The notes beneath the pieces were generated by a model that was not told the origin of the DNA, did no database searches, and saw only the letters and a list, made by a program, of their open reading frames with translations. A DNA stretch of 64,000 nt from Carboxylicivirga fragile (GTDB lineage: Bacteria; Bacteroidota; Bacteroidia; Bacteroidales; Marinilabiliaceae), in NCBI GenBank assembly GCA_025499625.1, contig JAFMVD010000028.1:1-64000 (forward strand), given 5' to 3'. The position numbers and the translations under genes were made by a program. Shown in pieces: positions 63,869-64,000 of the stretch; within the stretch, counting starts at the first letter, position 1; every line of letters begins with the position of its first letter.

Positions 63869-64000
63869 ATGATTAAGAAATGGATTTCGCCTTGGTTGAA
63901 CTATTTACCACTACTTATAAGTAATTGGGGCTTGTTTTTATTGTTGTGTGCAACACTCTTTCTTTTGCCTTTGTTGTCCAGCTTATTTATGATAAATATT
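63869..64000 (+). CDS. Partial membrane protein, cut by the window edge
   Basis: An ATG at 63869 opens a frame that runs to the end of the window (44 codons) without a stop. It reads MIKKWISPWLNYLPLLISNW and then a long hydrophobic stretch (GLFLLLCATLFLLPLLSSLF), i.e. a membrane helix. TAGATTTG (63837-63844), a TAnnTTTG element, lies 24 bases before the ATG. The length and family cannot be judged from this fragment. Confidence 0.6.
   Translation, partial: MIKKWISPWLNYLPLLISNWGLFLLLCATLFLLPLLSSLFMINI

Overview
The window is AT-rich chromosomal DNA from a member of the Bacteroidota, most likely a free-living or marine Bacteroidales/Marinilabiliales-type organism. The evidence is several promoters of the Bacteroidota form (TTTG, 19-20 bp, TAnnTTTG), start sites mostly without Shine-Dalgarno sequences, families largely confined to the phylum (DUF3810, DUF4831, DUF2764, beta-propeller histidine kinases), and the REP-like spacer sequences typical of the group. 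No rRNA, tRNA, CRISPR array, prophage or intact insertion sequence was seen.

Left part (1-10.5 kb): a hairpin-rich spacer, then a propeller-type sensor kinase whose real N-terminus is out of frame with its only plausible start (A8 tract), a secreted GH20 hexosaminidase, a CstA-type transporter, and a two-gene NtrB/NtrC-like system.

10.5-23.8 kb: an ABC efflux/lipoprotein-release type cluster transcribed away from the NtrC-like regulator. It has one membrane fusion protein, one ATPase, four large MacB/FtsX-type permeases and a beta-propeller lipoprotein. Its promoter region holds a near-consensus sigma-54 site with two helically phased copies of a palindrome upstream, which makes the regulator-target link unusually clear.

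23.9-26.1 kb: a small accessory patch with an AAA ATPase/DUF4143 protein preceded by four 14-bp repeats at 21-22 bp spacing, a zinc-finger protein and a short SSB.

26-36 kb: an orphan kinase with an NMT1/THI5-like sensor domain, a DUF3810 membrane protease-like protein, a DUF4412 protein, small membrane proteins beside an ECF sigma/anti-sigma-like pair, the selenium pair selD-selU, and guaC.

36-42 kb: a second propeller kinase with a TTG start, and a divergent Lrp regulator / PLP gamma-lyase pair around an AT-rich inverted repeat.

42-50 kb: a V-type ATPase operon in the order A-B-E-DUF2764-D-I-K with a clear promoter and terminator. The K subunit carries the residues of a sodium-binding site.

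50-64 kb: a universal stress protein and a peptide and amino-acid metabolism stretch (POT transporter, Nnr repair enzyme, DUF4831 lipoprotein, PepD dipeptidase, MFS and AbgT transporters), then two lipoproteins (LPP20-like and a repeat-containing one) and the start of a further membrane protein cut by the window edge.

Most genes are ordinary for the phylum. The most distinctive points are the sigma-54-controlled four-permease cluster, the repeat-preceded ATPase/DUF4143 patch, the A8/TTG start of the first kinase, and SD-like sequences confined to V-ATPase gene junctions.
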